Notes: generated by a model not told the origin, from the letters alone. DNA of 64,000 bases from Brevibacillus reuszeri (GCF_001187725.1 NZ_LGIQ01000005.1:1075712-1139711), one strand, 5' to 3'; positions 7,223 to 16,278 are shown, counted from the stretch's first letter. Translations and numbers: made by a program.

Positions 7223-9133
7223 ATGCAAATATTAACAGTAGAAAATCTCTCCAAAGGATATGGAGAGAAAGTATTGTTTGATAACATTTCCTTTCATATT
7301 GCCGAGCAGCAGCGGATCGGATTGATCGGTGTAAACGGCACAGGAAAGTCTTCCTTGTTAAAAATCATTGCAGGCTTGGATACAGCAGATAGCGGAAAGA
7401 TCGTTCATGCCAATCACTTTCGCGTCGAATACTTGCCGCAAAATCCTAGCTTTGAAGAGGATTCCTCTGTATTGGACCAGGTTTTTTACGGAGATTCTCC
7501 ATTGATTCAGTTGCTTCGTGAGTACGAGCAGGCTTTGGCTGATCTGCAAGTGGCACCAGATGACGAGAAGAGGCAGACGCGGATGTTTTCCGTGCAAACC
7601 CGAATGGACGCAGCTGATGCATGGGAGAGCAATACACAGGCCAAAATGATTTTGACCCAATTGGGATTACACGATTTCTCGCAACGAGTGAGTGAGCTCT
7701 CTGGCGGTCAGCGCAAGCGAGTCGCGATGGCTCGTGCTTTGATTCAGCCAGCCGATCTATTGATTCTGGATGAGCCTACCAACCATATCGACAATGAGAC
7801 GGTGGAGTGGCTTGAAGAGTATTTGTCCCGTTACAAAGGTGCCTTGCTGCTCGTCACCCATGATCGCTATTTCTTGGATCGTGTAACGAATCGAACCTTT
7901 GAGCTTGACAAAGGAAAGCTGTACAGCTATGAAGGCAACTACGCTGCCTTTTTGGAGAAAAAGGCTGAGCGTGAAGAAAACGAGGCGGCGACGGAGAGCA
8001 AAAGGCAAAATCTCTTAAGACGAGAGCTTGCCTGGCTGCGCCGTGGGGCAAAAGCGCGGACAACCAAGCAAAAAGCACGGGTTCAACGTGCCGAGGAACT
8101 GAGAGATCGGGTTGTAGAAGGGCCTGCTGCCAAAATGGAGATGGCACTTGGTGCAAGCCGCCTGGGCAAAAAAGTGATCGAGATTGAAGGAATAAACAAA
8201 GGCTTTGGAGACCGCAAGCTGATTCAAAACTTTAGCTATATCGTACTACCCGGTGATCGTGTCGGGATTATTGGTCCGAATGGCAGTGGAAAGTCGACGC
8301 TATTAAACATGCTTGCTGGTAGAATCCAGCCAGATAGCGGTTCTCTCGAGGTGGGTACGACTGTTAAGATCGCCTACTATACCCAAGGTAGCGTAGAGAT
8401 GGATGAAAAGCTGCGCGCGATTGAGTATGTAAAGGAAGCAGCAGAGGTCATTCAAACGAGTAACGGTGAATCGATCACAGCATCACAAATGCTGGAGCGC
8501 TTCTTGTTTGCCCCGCATATGCAGTGGACGCCGATTTCGCGGTTATCAGGTGGCGAGCGCAGACGTCTTTATTTGCTGCGGACGTTGATGGGTGAGCCGA
8601 ATGTTCTGTTCCTGGATGAGCCGACAAATGATCTCGATATTCAAACGCTCAGTATTTTGGAGGATTATTTGGAGCAGTTTCCGGGTGCAGTCATTACGGT
8701 ATCCCATGACCGTTACTTCCTGGATCGTACGGTCGATCATTTGTTTGCCTTTGAAGGGCAAGGCGTCATTCGTCACTACAACGGCAATTATTCCGAGTAC
8801 CTCGAAGAAAGACGAGAGGAAAAGGCCGTGCAGCAAGCTATCGCAGAGCCGGTCGAGAAAAATGAGAAGCCGAGCAGTAATCGAGGCAATAATCGGACGA
8901 AAAAGCTCTCGTACAAGGATCAAAAGGAATGGGATGAAATTGAGGGCAAAATTGCTGCGTTGGAAGAACGAAGTGTTCGCTTAAAAGAAGAAATTGCTAC
9001 ATCTGGCAGTGACTATGGCAAAGTAGAAAAGCTTTTTGCCGAGGAACAGCATGTAGCAACCGAGCTGGAAGCCGCAGTGGAGCGCTGGGCAGAGCTGTCC
9101 GCGATGATTGAGGAATTGGAACAAGGAAAATAA
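7223..9133 (+). CDS. ABC-F ribosome-associated ATPase (Uup/YfmR-like)
   Basis: The protein has 636 residues, two ABC ATPase domains in tandem, no membrane segments and a C-terminal coiled coil (about residues 560-636), as in the Uup/YfmR branch of ABC-F. Walker A motifs are GVNGTGKSS and GPNGSGKST, signatures LSGGQRKR and LSGGERRR, Walker B followed by DEPTN twice, with the linker arm rich in Arg/Lys between. ATG 7223 follows an AGGTG site. ABC-F proteins act on ribosomes with stalled or problematic nascent chains. Nothing marks it as an antibiotic-resistance type. A seven-base inverted repeat (ATTTGCC/GGCAAAT) lies in the leader. A terminator follows. Confidence 0.93.
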   Translation: MQILTVENLSKGYGEKVLFDNISFHIAEQQRIGLIGVNGTGKSSLLKIIAGLDTADSGKIVHANHFRVEYLPQNPSFEEDSSVLDQVFYGDSPLIQLLREYEQALADLQVAPDDEKRQTRMFSVQTRMDAADAWESNTQAKMILTQLGLHDFSQRVSELSGGQRKRVAMARALIQPADLLILDEPTNHIDNETVEWLEEYLSRYKGALLLVTHDRYFLDRVTNRTFELDKGKLYSYEGNYAAFLEKKAEREENEAATESKRQNLLRRELAWLRRGAKARTTKQKARVQRAEELRDRVVEGPAAKMEMALGASRLGKKVIEIEGINKGFGDRKLIQNFSYIVLPGDRVGIIGPNGSGKSTLLNMLAGRIQPDSGSLEVGTTVKIAYYTQGSVEMDEKLRAIEYVKEAAEVIQTSNGESITASQMLERFLFAPHMQWTPISRLSGGERRRLYLLRTLMGEPNVLFLDEPTNDLDIQTLSILEDYLEQFPGAVITVSHDRYFLDRTVDHLFAFEGQGVIRHYNGNYSEYLEERREEKAVQQAIAEPVEKNEKPSSNRGNNRTKKLSYKDQKEWDEIEGKIAALEERSVRLKEEIATSGSDYGKVEKLFAEEQHVATELEAAVERWAELSAMIEELEQGK

Positions 9134-9147
9134 AAAGGAAATGAGTG

Positions 9148-9186
9148 ACCCCAAGCGAGCGAAAACGCCAGTCTTGGGGTTTTTTG
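9148..9186 (+). terminator. Terminator of the ABC-F gene
   Basis: ACCCCAAG/CTTGGGGT stem followed by TTTTTT. Confidence 0.88.
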
Positions 9187-9216
9187 CTATATAATGGGAG
9201 GAAGGGGAGTGATTGA

Positions 9217-9738
9217 ATGTTGATAGCGATGAAGCGAGAGCTTTTTGATTCACTGACGCCTGAACAGTTGGGCCGAGCATGTATAGAGCCGGTACTATTA
9301 CCGCTCAGGGGAAAGCGTCCGTCTGTAAAGGCAGAGGTGTATCAAGGGCTCACAGTCGGGCAGCGAGCTTTGTTTATGTTTCATGTTTGGCATGATCATG
9401 CATGTGGATCTGCTCTGGAGTTTTATTGCTGGCTGGCGTATACGAGACAGGAATTTTCTTACTGGATCGGGATTCAGGCAGGCTTGCGCTTTTTCGACCA
9501 AGAAAGCATCATCGCCCTACTCGAGGAAATGAACGATGTTTTAGAGGAAAGAAACGAGAGACTAGGCAAGTCGTTAGCAGATGTAACCGGACAGGATTTG
9601 GAAGAGGATGCTCTGCTTCGGGAAACGGTTGATCGAATCTATCATGATTATCGGCAGCATGTACCGGACACGTTCCTTATCATTTATCGTTATATTCGAA
9701 GCCACCCCGAGGAGTTCGTCTCTTTTTCGGTTGAGTAA
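9217..9738 (+). CDS. Hypothetical protein, 173 aa
   Basis: I do not recognise this family. It is a soluble, mostly helical protein with an aromatic-rich middle (HVWHDHACG, EFYCWLAYTRQEFSYWIG) and an acidic helical stretch (LLEEMNDVLEERNERLG). The ATG at 9217 follows GGAAGGGGAG; an ATG four codons later is also possible. It lies between the ABC-F terminator and another small gene with no functional clue. Confidence 0.7.
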   Translation: MLIAMKRELFDSLTPEQLGRACIEPVLLPLRGKRPSVKAEVYQGLTVGQRALFMFHVWHDHACGSALEFYCWLAYTRQEFSYWIGIQAGLRFFDQESIIALLEEMNDVLEERNERLGKSLADVTGQDLEEDALLRETVDRIYHDYRQHVPDTFLIIYRYIRSHPEEFVSFSVE

Positions 9739-9858
9739 AAGTGGAAGGAAAAGGACGAGTGCCAATCTCTGTTTGTTTAGCCAGTAATTGAGGCTGTGAA
9801 AGCACTCCTTTCATCCTGTAGACTAGAGGAGATTACTTGAGTAGAGGAGTCGCTGTCG

Positions 9859-10080
9859 TTGCCTGCTTATAAATTGGATCCAGAATGGGTAGAGTCCTAT
9901 CTTGCCCAGCAAGAACAAAAACTCGCTTGCGAAGTGCACCCTGACGAAAAAGATGCGATCATGAACAAAATGAGAGAAATGACGCTATCGATTATGTACA
10001 AGCAAGCCAGAAGATTTCTTGTATACATTGAATCAGATGAAGCGCATGTAACCGCGGAAAAAAAGACTCGCTTCATGTAA
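9859..10080 (+). CDS. Hypothetical protein, 73 aa
   Basis: A small charged, helical protein read from TTG 9859, placed after an AGAGGAG site. It has no signal peptide, membrane segment or known motif. The strong terminator after it and the coding-like codon use support a real gene. The function is unknown. Confidence 0.6.
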   Translation: MPAYKLDPEWVESYLAQQEQKLACEVHPDEKDAIMNKMREMTLSIMYKQARRFLVYIESDEAHVTAEKKTRFM

Positions 10081-10090
10081 GGGAAAAAGG

Positions 10091-10126
10091 AAGACCCGCC
10101 TCGGGAATAAAAAGAGGCGGGTCTTT
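10091..10126. terminator. Bidirectional terminator
   Basis: A 12-bp stem AAGACCCGCCTC/GAGGCGGGTCTT between convergent genes, with T-rich flanks on both strands. Confidence 0.85.
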
Positions 10127-10142
10127 GCTTTGACCCAATACA

Positions 10143-10505
10143 TTACTGCGGTCTAATACGTACTGGCGTACCAATGGAAACCGTCCTCGCCAAAAAATTG
10201 ACGTCCTCATTGAACATGCGAATACAACCATGTGATACGTAATGGCCAATCGAGGAAGGATTGTTCGTTCCGTGGATGCCATAATGCGGCTTACTCAGGC
10301 CGAGCCAATAGGTGCCGAACACACTGAGCGGACCCCCCGGATATGAGCCTGGATACGGCACTTTAGTGACTATAGTAAAATCCCCGCGTGGGGTTGAGGT
10401 AGCGATCTTTCCGAGCGCAACCGGAAAGGAGCGGACAAGCCGGGTACCGTCAAAGAGATCAAGTCTCAAATTGGCGAGCGAAATGCGGATGTTGTAGGAC
10501 GGCAT
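10143..10505 (-). CDS. L,D-transpeptidase (YkuD domain)
   Basis: A minimal YkuD domain of 120 residues. The catalytic signature is intact near the C-terminus ([15 protein letters not shown] with the nucleophilic Cys), preceded by [11 protein letters not shown] 10505 is chosen because GGAGGTGA lies just upstream. The family makes 3-3 cross-links in peptidoglycan or attaches proteins to it. There is no signal peptide or LysM domain, as in several short Bacillales homologues associated with spores, so export is unclear. Confidence 0.9.
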   Translation of the reverse strand: MPSYNIRISLANLRLDLFDGTRLVRSFPVALGKIATSTPRGDFTIVTKVPYPGSYPGGPLSVFGTYWLGLSKPHYGIHGTNNPSSIGHYVSHGCIRMFNEDVNFLARTVSIGTPVRIRPQ

Positions 10506-10586
10506 CTTCTTCACCTCCTCCATTTAGGGGGAACCAAGCGCATCTATCAACATCCTATGTGAAAGGGCAGAAGCGGTCCCTGTTTG

Positions 10587-10841
10587 TTATTTACCCGATT
10601 TCAGCTTGAAGTCCAGGGAGAATGGGTCTGGATAGCGCAGGCCATCCCGATAAAACAGCGCACGGACCCAGGCATACAGGCGCAGAGGGATGGAGGGGAA
10701 GACGATAGCGAGCTTCCCTTGCTCCAGAATAGGCAAATCGACAGGAGATAAAATTTCATAAGGGACGCCTTCTTGATCCAGCATCATTTTGTATTTTTGC
10801 GCTTCACTCCAGCTAACAGGATAATAAAAAGACCTCTCCAT
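10587..10841 (-). CDS. Hypothetical protein, 84 aa
   Basis: A small basic protein beginning MERSFYYPVSW with an AAAGGTG ribosome site. It has a Pro-rich middle and a possible amphipathic segment (LRLYAWVRALFY). I do not recognise the family. It lies 80 bases upstream of the L,D-transpeptidase gene on the same strand and may be cotranscribed with it. Confidence 0.65.
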   Translation of the reverse strand: MERSFYYPVSWSEAQKYKMMLDQEGVPYEILSPVDLPILEQGKLAIVFPSIPLRLYAWVRALFYRDGLRYPDPFSLDFKLKSGK

Positions 10842-11044
10842 CTGTATCCAACACCTTTCCGATATTCACTACTTCTCATTGTATGCAAAGCGTTTGAGAT
10901 AAAAAAAGCGATCCGCTGCCCAAACTTAAAAGGGGCTAGGGATGCTTTCGAAAGGAAATGAAGTGTCAGAGGTCCGAAAAACAAATGATTTTCCCGCGCG
11001 ATTTCGTGTAAAGTGAAGGAGAAAGGAACGGGAGGGACGCTTGT

Positions 11045-11803
11045 ATGACACAAACGCATTTGCACTTTAACATGCAAATGGGCAGAAGAAAACCAGAGAG
11101 TGTAATCAACCGGGAAACGGCTTGTCCATTTTGTGATCACAATAGTCTTACAGACGTGCTGGAGCAGCGAGGATCGATGATCTGGCTGATGAATAAATTT
11201 CCGGTCTTGCAAGAAACCTATCAAACCGTCTTGATTGAGTCGGATGACTGTGAGGGAGACTGGTCGGTTTACTCCAAGGAGCATGTACATGCTCTGCTGT
11301 CCTTTGGGGTAGAAAAATGGCTGGAGATGGAGCGGAGCGGCTCCTTTCAATCTGTTCTTTTTTTCAAAAACCACGGTCCTTTATCGGGAGGAAGCATTCG
11401 TCATCCACATATGCAAATTGTCGGGCTGAACCATTATGACTACCTCGCGCAAGTAAAGGATAGTGATTTTATCGGGAAGACCATCGACAAGGAAGCGGGG
11501 ATTGAGTGCACGCTTTCGACGCATCCGCGTGCCGGTTTTTTTGAATACAATGTAGTCTTATCAGACTGGGATCGTTTGCCCCAAATGGCGAATTATCTGC
11601 AAATTCTTGCTCACTGGGTGCTTAATCATGTGAATGTGCGAAATAAAAGCTATAATTTCTTTTTCTATCACTGGAAAGACAAGCTGATTGCCAAAGTCGT
11701 ACCGCGTTTTGTTACCTCACCATTGTATGTCGGGTATGCGATCCCACAGGTGGCAAACAATCTGGAGGAAATTATTCATGAAATAAGACGCCATTACTTT
11801 TAG
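11045..11803 (+). CDS. DUF4931 / GalT-like HIT-superfamily protein
   Basis: This 252-residue protein resembles galactose-1-phosphate uridylyltransferase-type members of the HIT superfamily, as in DUF4931. A Cys pair (CPFCDH, residues about 28-33) could bind zinc, and the nucleotidyl-transfer signature is FFKNHGPLSGGSIRHPHMQ, with the H-P-H-M-Q core. It probably transfers or hydrolyses a nucleoside monophosphate, but the substrate is not evident and no galactose genes are nearby. A GGGAGGG site precedes ATG. It is transcribed alone. Confidence 0.8.
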   Translation: MTQTHLHFNMQMGRRKPESVINRETACPFCDHNSLTDVLEQRGSMIWLMNKFPVLQETYQTVLIESDDCEGDWSVYSKEHVHALLSFGVEKWLEMERSGSFQSVLFFKNHGPLSGGSIRHPHMQIVGLNHYDYLAQVKDSDFIGKTIDKEAGIECTLSTHPRAGFFEYNVVLSDWDRLPQMANYLQILAHWVLNHVNVRNKSYNFFFYHWKDKLIAKVVPRFVTSPLYVGYAIPQVANNLEEIIHEIRRHYF

Positions 11804-11935
11804 CCAAAAAGTATGTGCTTCAGGTGATGAAGCGTCAAACTGCATTTGCTGCGTCTCCAGATTGGAAATGGAGGGAGCTGGCGTGCTACGATAGAGAGGA
11901 TGCTTGAAGCAGTACGGAAAAAGGAGTGACAATTG

Positions 11936-13066
11936 ATGAAACTGTTGTCGATCGAACCAACGCCAAGTCCAAACGTGATGAAGCTTAATGTGGACGAGCG
12001 TTTGCCAGATGGCGTTCAACATGTTTATACAAAAGCGGGGGCTGCAAAGGCACCTGAATTGATGGGCAAGCTACTCGAAATTGATGGAGTAACTTCTATT
12101 TTTCATACCGCTGATTTTCTCGCCCTGGAGCGTAAATCGAATGCGGACTGGCAGCGTATCTTGACGCATGCGAGAGAAATCCTGCAGGTGGGTGCTGGTG
12201 CAGCTGTTGTAGTACCGTCCACAGCAGATGCTGGTGCGTTTGGTGAGGCACAAGTGTTTATCCAAATGTTTCGCGGGGTACCGATGCAAGTGAAGGTGAC
12301 GATGGGGACAGAGCAAATCCGGGCGGCGTTGCCAGAGCGTTTTGGGCAAGCGGCTGTAGGTGCTGGCTCTGCTTCACCAAACCTGATCATGGAGCGCAAA
12401 TGGGTAGAGCATGGCGTACGCTATGGGGATTTGCGTGAGATTGGGGAAGAGGTAGCCGCGGAAATCGATGCTTCCTACCCACAGAGTCGTGTGGAGGAGC
12501 TCGTAGAACAGGCGATGCAGCTGGGGCCGGGAGAAGCTCCCGAGCCTGTCGTACGTGAAAAAAAGGGTGTTACACTCGAGATGCTCGACGATCCAGACTG
12601 GCAAAAACGATATGAGGCTCTCGATCGGATGGAGCCGACGGAGGAAGATATGCCAGTTCTTGGAAAGGCGCTGCGTGATTCCAAGCCGTCCATCCGTAGA
12701 CTTGCTGTCGTTTATTTGGGTATGGTGGGGGGAGACTCTGTTTTCCCACTCTTGTTTGAAGCACTTCGTGATGACTCCGTCTCCGTAAGACGTACGGCAG
12801 GTGATACCTTGTCCGACTTAGGAGATGAAAGAGCGATTGCGCCGATGTGCGAGGCGCTGAAGGATCGTAACAAGCTGGTTCGCTGGCGTGCAGCCCGCTT
12901 TTTGTTTGAGGTGGGAGATGAGTCTGCACTTGAGGCATTGCGTGCGACACAGAATGATCCCGAGTTCGAGGTCAGTCTCCAGGTACAAATGGCCGTTGAA
13001 CGGATTGCAAGTGGCGAAGCGGCAAGTGGTACGGTATGGCAGCAAATGACACGGAGAAATGAGTAA
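11936..13066 (+). CDS. Conserved virulence factor C-like protein (NifU-N-like domain plus HEAT repeats)
   Basis: A protein of 376 residues. The N-terminal roughly 85 residues match the NifU N-terminal/Scaffold-N type domain (SIEPTPSPNVMKLNVD), and the last 130 or so form HEAT-like repeats (KALRDSKPSIRRLAVVYLG, EALRDDSVSVRRTAGDTLS, EALKDRNKLVRWRAARFL). This matches the CvfC-like family described in Staphylococcus and common in Bacillales; its biochemical role is unclear, perhaps in iron-sulfur or protein-interaction tasks. TTG 11933 and ATG 11936 are both near AAGGAG; ATG is preferred. A terminator follows. Confidence 0.8.
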   Translation: MKLLSIEPTPSPNVMKLNVDERLPDGVQHVYTKAGAAKAPELMGKLLEIDGVTSIFHTADFLALERKSNADWQRILTHAREILQVGAGAAVVVPSTADAGAFGEAQVFIQMFRGVPMQVKVTMGTEQIRAALPERFGQAAVGAGSASPNLIMERKWVEHGVRYGDLREIGEEVAAEIDASYPQSRVEELVEQAMQLGPGEAPEPVVREKKGVTLEMLDDPDWQKRYEALDRMEPTEEDMPVLGKALRDSKPSIRRLAVVYLGMVGGDSVFPLLFEALRDDSVSVRRTAGDTLSDLGDERAIAPMCEALKDRNKLVRWRAARFLFEVGDESALEALRATQNDPEFEVSLQVQMAVERIASGEAASGTVWQQMTRRNE

Positions 13067-13081
13067 GGGATTTAATGGAAA

Positions 13082-13113
13082 AACGGGGCGATGTATGCGG
13101 CCCCGTTTTTTGC
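13082..13113 (+). terminator. Terminator of the CvfC-like gene
   Basis: ACGGGGC/GCCCCGT stem followed by TTTTTT. Confidence 0.88.
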
Positions 13114-13116
13114 TGT

Positions 13117-13821
13117 TCAGTTGGATGCTTGCGGTACTACACCGCCATAGCATGCCCTCTCATTTCCTGTCAATATTGCCCAGGCTTGATTGCCAAAATC
13201 AAAATGCCACCACTCATCTGAATAATTAGTGAAGCCAACCTGATTCATGACATGGTACAATAGCCGACGGTGGTCACGAATCAGTTGCTCATCAGGTTGC
13301 AGATCAGATTTTTGTTCATAATAGCGTGTAGCTGCACGTTCGCTGAAATCATCAAAAGGGGTCCCCATATTAAGCCATCCGTTTGGACCTGTAAGCGTTA
13401 AATCAACAGCACCACCCGTGAAATGGCGTGGCGGCTTAGCCGGATCGACTGTGGGGCGGGCAACAAAGCGATGCAATTCGGCATACATCTCTTCACTCTC
13501 TGTCCACCCTTGCTCAAGCAAGTGATTTCTTTGCCGATCATATAAAGCCTGTTGGACCGCAATCGGCCGATAGCCATCCAACAGTACGAGCCGTATCCCT
13601 GCCGGGAGGAGCTCTGCCGCTTTTTTCAAGCGCTGTGCGACACCATGACGCAGCAGGCAATCATCGATTGCGCCTGACAAGCCTTCGCGATAGTAAGCGG
13701 GATATACCTCAATCTCAGGGGAATACTGCTTGAGAGAGAGTAGTGGCTCATGGCTCTCCATAATGGATGGCAATGAGTTCAGCGTTTGAGCTTGCAGAGG
13801 GATAGGAGAATTCCAGTTCAT
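13117..13821 (-). CDS. VanX-type D-alanyl-D-alanine dipeptidase (M15D)
   Basis: A zinc dipeptidase of 234 residues. Visible zinc and catalytic motifs are HFTGGAVDLTL (the H-x-x-G-x-A-x-D pattern) and DEWWHFDFG (catalytic Glu and third zinc His). VanX enzymes split D-Ala-D-Ala; chromosomal versions may recycle peptidoglycan dipeptides rather than confer vancomycin resistance. No VanA/VanH ligase or dehydrogenase and no VanRS genes are nearby, so resistance should not be assumed. ATG 13821 was chosen after AAGGGTG; the longer frame begins with Tyr/His-rich non-family sequence. Confidence 0.88.
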   Translation of the reverse strand: MNWNSPIPLQAQTLNSLPSIMESHEPLLSLKQYSPEIEVYPAYYREGLSGAIDDCLLRHGVAQRLKKAAELLPAGIRLVLLDGYRPIAVQQALYDRQRNHLLEQGWTESEEMYAELHRFVARPTVDPAKPPRHFTGGAVDLTLTGPNGWLNMGTPFDDFSERAATRYYEQKSDLQPDEQLIRDHRRLLYHVMNQVGFTNYSDEWWHFDFGNQAWAILTGNERACYGGVVPQASN

Positions 13822-13972
13822 GAGTGAAAGCACCCTTCTCTTTTCTGGTTTCTTTTCATTATAGCATGATGGATGCAGAGGAAATAAATGGTATGTGCTA
13901 GTATAAAAATAGACACAGTTCAATAATAGTTGACTTCCACCTTATACATCCAGTATTCTAGGATAGGGTTTA

Positions 13973-14019
13973 AATGCGGTCGCTCATTTATGAGCACGCC
14001 TCGATAGAGGTTTTTTCTT
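13973..14019 (+). repeat. Two-hairpin dispersed element, copy 2
   Basis: It contains GCGGTCGCTC, a GCTC...GAGC hairpin with a different six-base loop from copy 1, then CCTC-GATA-GAGG followed by TTTTTTC. It sits in the leader of the FAD oxidoreductase gene and reads like a terminator or attenuator there. Confidence 0.5.
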
Positions 14020-14052
14020 ATCAACATCGCTAGTGCGTAGGGGAGATTGTGT

Positions 14053-15348
14053 ATGACAACCAATCACTATGACGTTGTTATTGTAGGTGGAGGACTAGCT
14101 GGACTTTCCAGCGCTGCCTACCTGTCATCGAAAGGCAAAAAAGTTGCTGTTTTGGAACGCGGTCAATTAGGTGGACGTGCTGTTACATTGAAGATCAAGG
14201 GCTTCAACTTTAACTTCGGTGCCCACGCTATTTATGCTCGCGACAGCTCTGTTCTAAGAACGTTTGAAAAAGAGCTGGGACTTCACATTGATTGGCAAGA
14301 CTTTAATCCGACCAAGGCCAAGTACGATATTGGAGACGAGCTCACAGCTGTTCCTTCCAACGTACAAGGTCTGTTCCAAACAAAGCTGTTGACCGGTTTG
14401 GACAAAGTGTTGTTTACGTTTGAAATTTTAAAAACCATGTTGAAAATGGAAAAGGGCCATCCACATATGTCCATTCAAAAGTGGATGGAGAAGAAGCATG
14501 TGAATGAAGAAGTCAAGGATATGATGCTGACGCTCGCTTCCTCCAACTTCTTTACACGTGAACCGGAAAAAATTCCGTCTGACGTATTCTTCGCATACTA
14601 CAGCCGTCTGTTTACAACGAATAAGCCTGTTGCTTACATCGCTGGTGGCTGGCAGGCGCTGATTAATGAATTTGTTCGTGTCATTGAAGCGAATAATGGG
14701 ACAATTTTGACCAAAACGAAAGTGGAGCAGTTCCATGTTGAAGATGATCGTGTCGTGGGAGTGGTCACACCTGAGGGTGAGTTTACTGCAGACGAGTTTA
14801 TCAGCTGTATTCCGCCGAAAGAGATGGTCAAAGTCTTCGCTGAAACACGTCTGGAGCATGCGATTGCACAGCATGCAGAGTACGAGCCAACTGTGGTTAT
14901 CGTCTATGATATCGGACTCAAAGAACGCGTTGACGTTCCGTTCTCGTACATCTACGACAAGCAAAACAACATCTTTATTACGGATATCTCGTATTACGAC
15001 CCGACCTGTGTACCTGAGGGCGGACAGCTTTTGCAGGCAACCGCGTATATGCGTCAAGCAGATGTAGGGAACAAGGAAGCAGCCGAGCAGCGTAAACTGG
15101 AAATTGAAAACCTGTACGACAAGCATTTTGCTGGCTGGCGTGAGCAACTGGTTGTGCCACGCGTCTCCACTCGTGCGATTGTACAGGAGATCAAATGGAC
15201 CATGAACCAGAAGCCATTGCCAATTTCGCTGCCGGATTACCGCAACCTGTTCTTTGCTGGTGACTGGTGTGAGGGCCAAGGACAACTGTCCGAGCTGTCT
15301 TTCTCCAGTGCATTGAATGTAGCCAAGCTGATTTTGGAAAAAGAATAA
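14053..15348 (+). CDS. FAD-dependent oxidoreductase, phytoene-desaturase-like
   Basis: A flavoprotein of 431 residues with a Rossmann dinucleotide motif at the N-terminus (VVIVGGGLAGLSSAAYL), the GG motif (GGRAVTLKIKGFNF) and a C-terminal FAD-contact segment (NLFFAGDWCEGQGQLSELSFSSALNVA). This is the amine-oxidase/phytoene-desaturase superfamily; without crtB-type neighbours a carotenoid role is unsupported. ATG 14053 follows AGGGGAGA. The 47-base two-hairpin element with a T-run immediately upstream may control it. Confidence 0.85.
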   Translation: MTTNHYDVVIVGGGLAGLSSAAYLSSKGKKVAVLERGQLGGRAVTLKIKGFNFNFGAHAIYARDSSVLRTFEKELGLHIDWQDFNPTKAKYDIGDELTAVPSNVQGLFQTKLLTGLDKVLFTFEILKTMLKMEKGHPHMSIQKWMEKKHVNEEVKDMMLTLASSNFFTREPEKIPSDVFFAYYSRLFTTNKPVAYIAGGWQALINEFVRVIEANNGTILTKTKVEQFHVEDDRVVGVVTPEGEFTADEFISCIPPKEMVKVFAETRLEHAIAQHAEYEPTVVIVYDIGLKERVDVPFSYIYDKQNNIFITDISYYDPTCVPEGGQLLQATAYMRQADVGNKEAAEQRKLEIENLYDKHFAGWREQLVVPRVSTRAIVQEIKWTMNQKPLPISLPDYRNLFFAGDWCEGQGQLSELSFSSALNVAKLILEKE

Positions 15349-15364
15349 TGTAAGAAAATGATAA

Positions 15365-15402
15365 CGGGTGCTCCCTTCATACGAGGGTGCGCCTGTTTTT
15401 CG
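15365..15402 (+). terminator. Terminator of the FAD oxidoreductase gene
   Basis: GGTGCTCCC pairs with GGGTGCGCC (one mismatch and a G-U pair), then TGTTTTTCG. Confidence 0.7.
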
Positions 15403-15410
15403 TCAAAAGA

Positions 15411-15437
15411 AAAGCCGCCAAATATAGCTGGCGGCAA
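15411..15437 (-). terminator. Leftward terminator of the serine hydrolase gene
   Basis: Read leftward, GCCGCCA/GGCGGC hairpin followed by TTTTCTTTTG. Confidence 0.75.
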
Positions 15438-15462
15438 AGATAGCGTTTCCATTTTTGGCGAT

Positions 15463-16278
15463 TTATGAAGTGTACACTCCGTATACGAGGCTGCCGATGC
15501 GTGCCATGACATCTGCAGCTGCTTTTTGCTTCAGCCCTTTGTTCAGCACACTGATCGTAACAGCGTGTCCGCCCACGTAGAGGATACCGACATCGTGGGT
15601 GATGTTGGTAACAGAGCCTGTCTTGCTCGCGAATTCCCATTTCGGCACCATGCCGATGAAATCACCATCTGGATCGGGCAGCAGGGAAGGAATGCGATCA
15701 CGGTGCTGCTGCTGCTTCAAGATATGGATCATTTTTAGACAGCTGTCATACGAAATGACTTTGCCTGTAGCCAAATAGCGCAGATGGCTTCCCATGTCGG
15801 CTGCGGTAATCTCGTTGTATCCCTCTAGCTCAGCAGGGACGACCATCAACTTGTTGTAAAACTGGCTGTTCACCATCTCAGTTTTGCTCATGGCAGTACG
15901 GATTGCTTCGGTTCCAACCAGATCGATCATCATGTTCGTTGCTGTATTATCGCTTTGGATAATCATCAGCGTGACCAGATCCTGTACGGTCAGCTCTGTA
16001 CCTGGCGTCAAATGCTGCAAGACTCCTGCACCGCCAACCAGATCTTCACGACGCAGCTTGATTTTGTCTTCAAGCGCGAGCTTACCTGCATATGCCTCAG
16101 CAAACACGGCTGTCATGATCGGAACCTTGATAACACTTGCTGCATAAAAACGTTGATTTTCATTCAGAGCGAACTTTTCACCCGATTGTAAATTTTCCAA
16201 ATAAATGCCCCATTCACCGCCCGCTTCTTGCAGCAAATCAGCTATGGAAGTAGAAAGACTCGATAGCATTTCATTCAT
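15463..16278 (-). CDS. Class A beta-lactamase-like serine hydrolase
   Basis: The protein of 271 residues has the penicillin-recognising fold in order: SVIK (S-x-x-K nucleophile motif, residues about 48-51), SDN (about 113-115) and KTG (about 222-224). There is no signal peptide, although class A beta-lactamases are exported, so this enzyme appears cytoplasmic or uses another route. It may hydrolyse a cell-wall peptide or ester rather than an antibiotic. The typical ExxxN (Glu166) motif is not obvious to me in the omega-loop region, which also argues against classical beta-lactamase activity. Confidence 0.8.
   Translation of the reverse strand: MNEMLSSLSTSIADLLQEAGGEWGIYLENLQSGEKFALNENQRFYAASVIKVPIMTAVFAEAYAGKLALEDKIKLRREDLVGGAGVLQHLTPGTELTVQDLVTLMIIQSDNTATNMMIDLVGTEAIRTAMSKTEMVNSQFYNKLMVVPAELEGYNEITAADMGSHLRYLATGKVISYDSCLKMIHILKQQQHRDRIPSLLPDPDGDFIGMVPKWEFASKTGSVTNITHDVGILYVGGHAVTISVLNKGLKQKAAADVMARIGSLVYGVYTS

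Noticed and set aside
7223..9133. ABC-F as an antibiotic-resistance protein
   Set aside because: Its C-terminal coiled coil and housekeeping context fit Uup/YfmR-type factors; there is no drug-responsive attenuator such as a leader peptide.
13117..13821. Vancomycin resistance cluster
   Set aside because: Only the VanX-type dipeptidase is present; no vanA/H or vanRS genes adjoin it.
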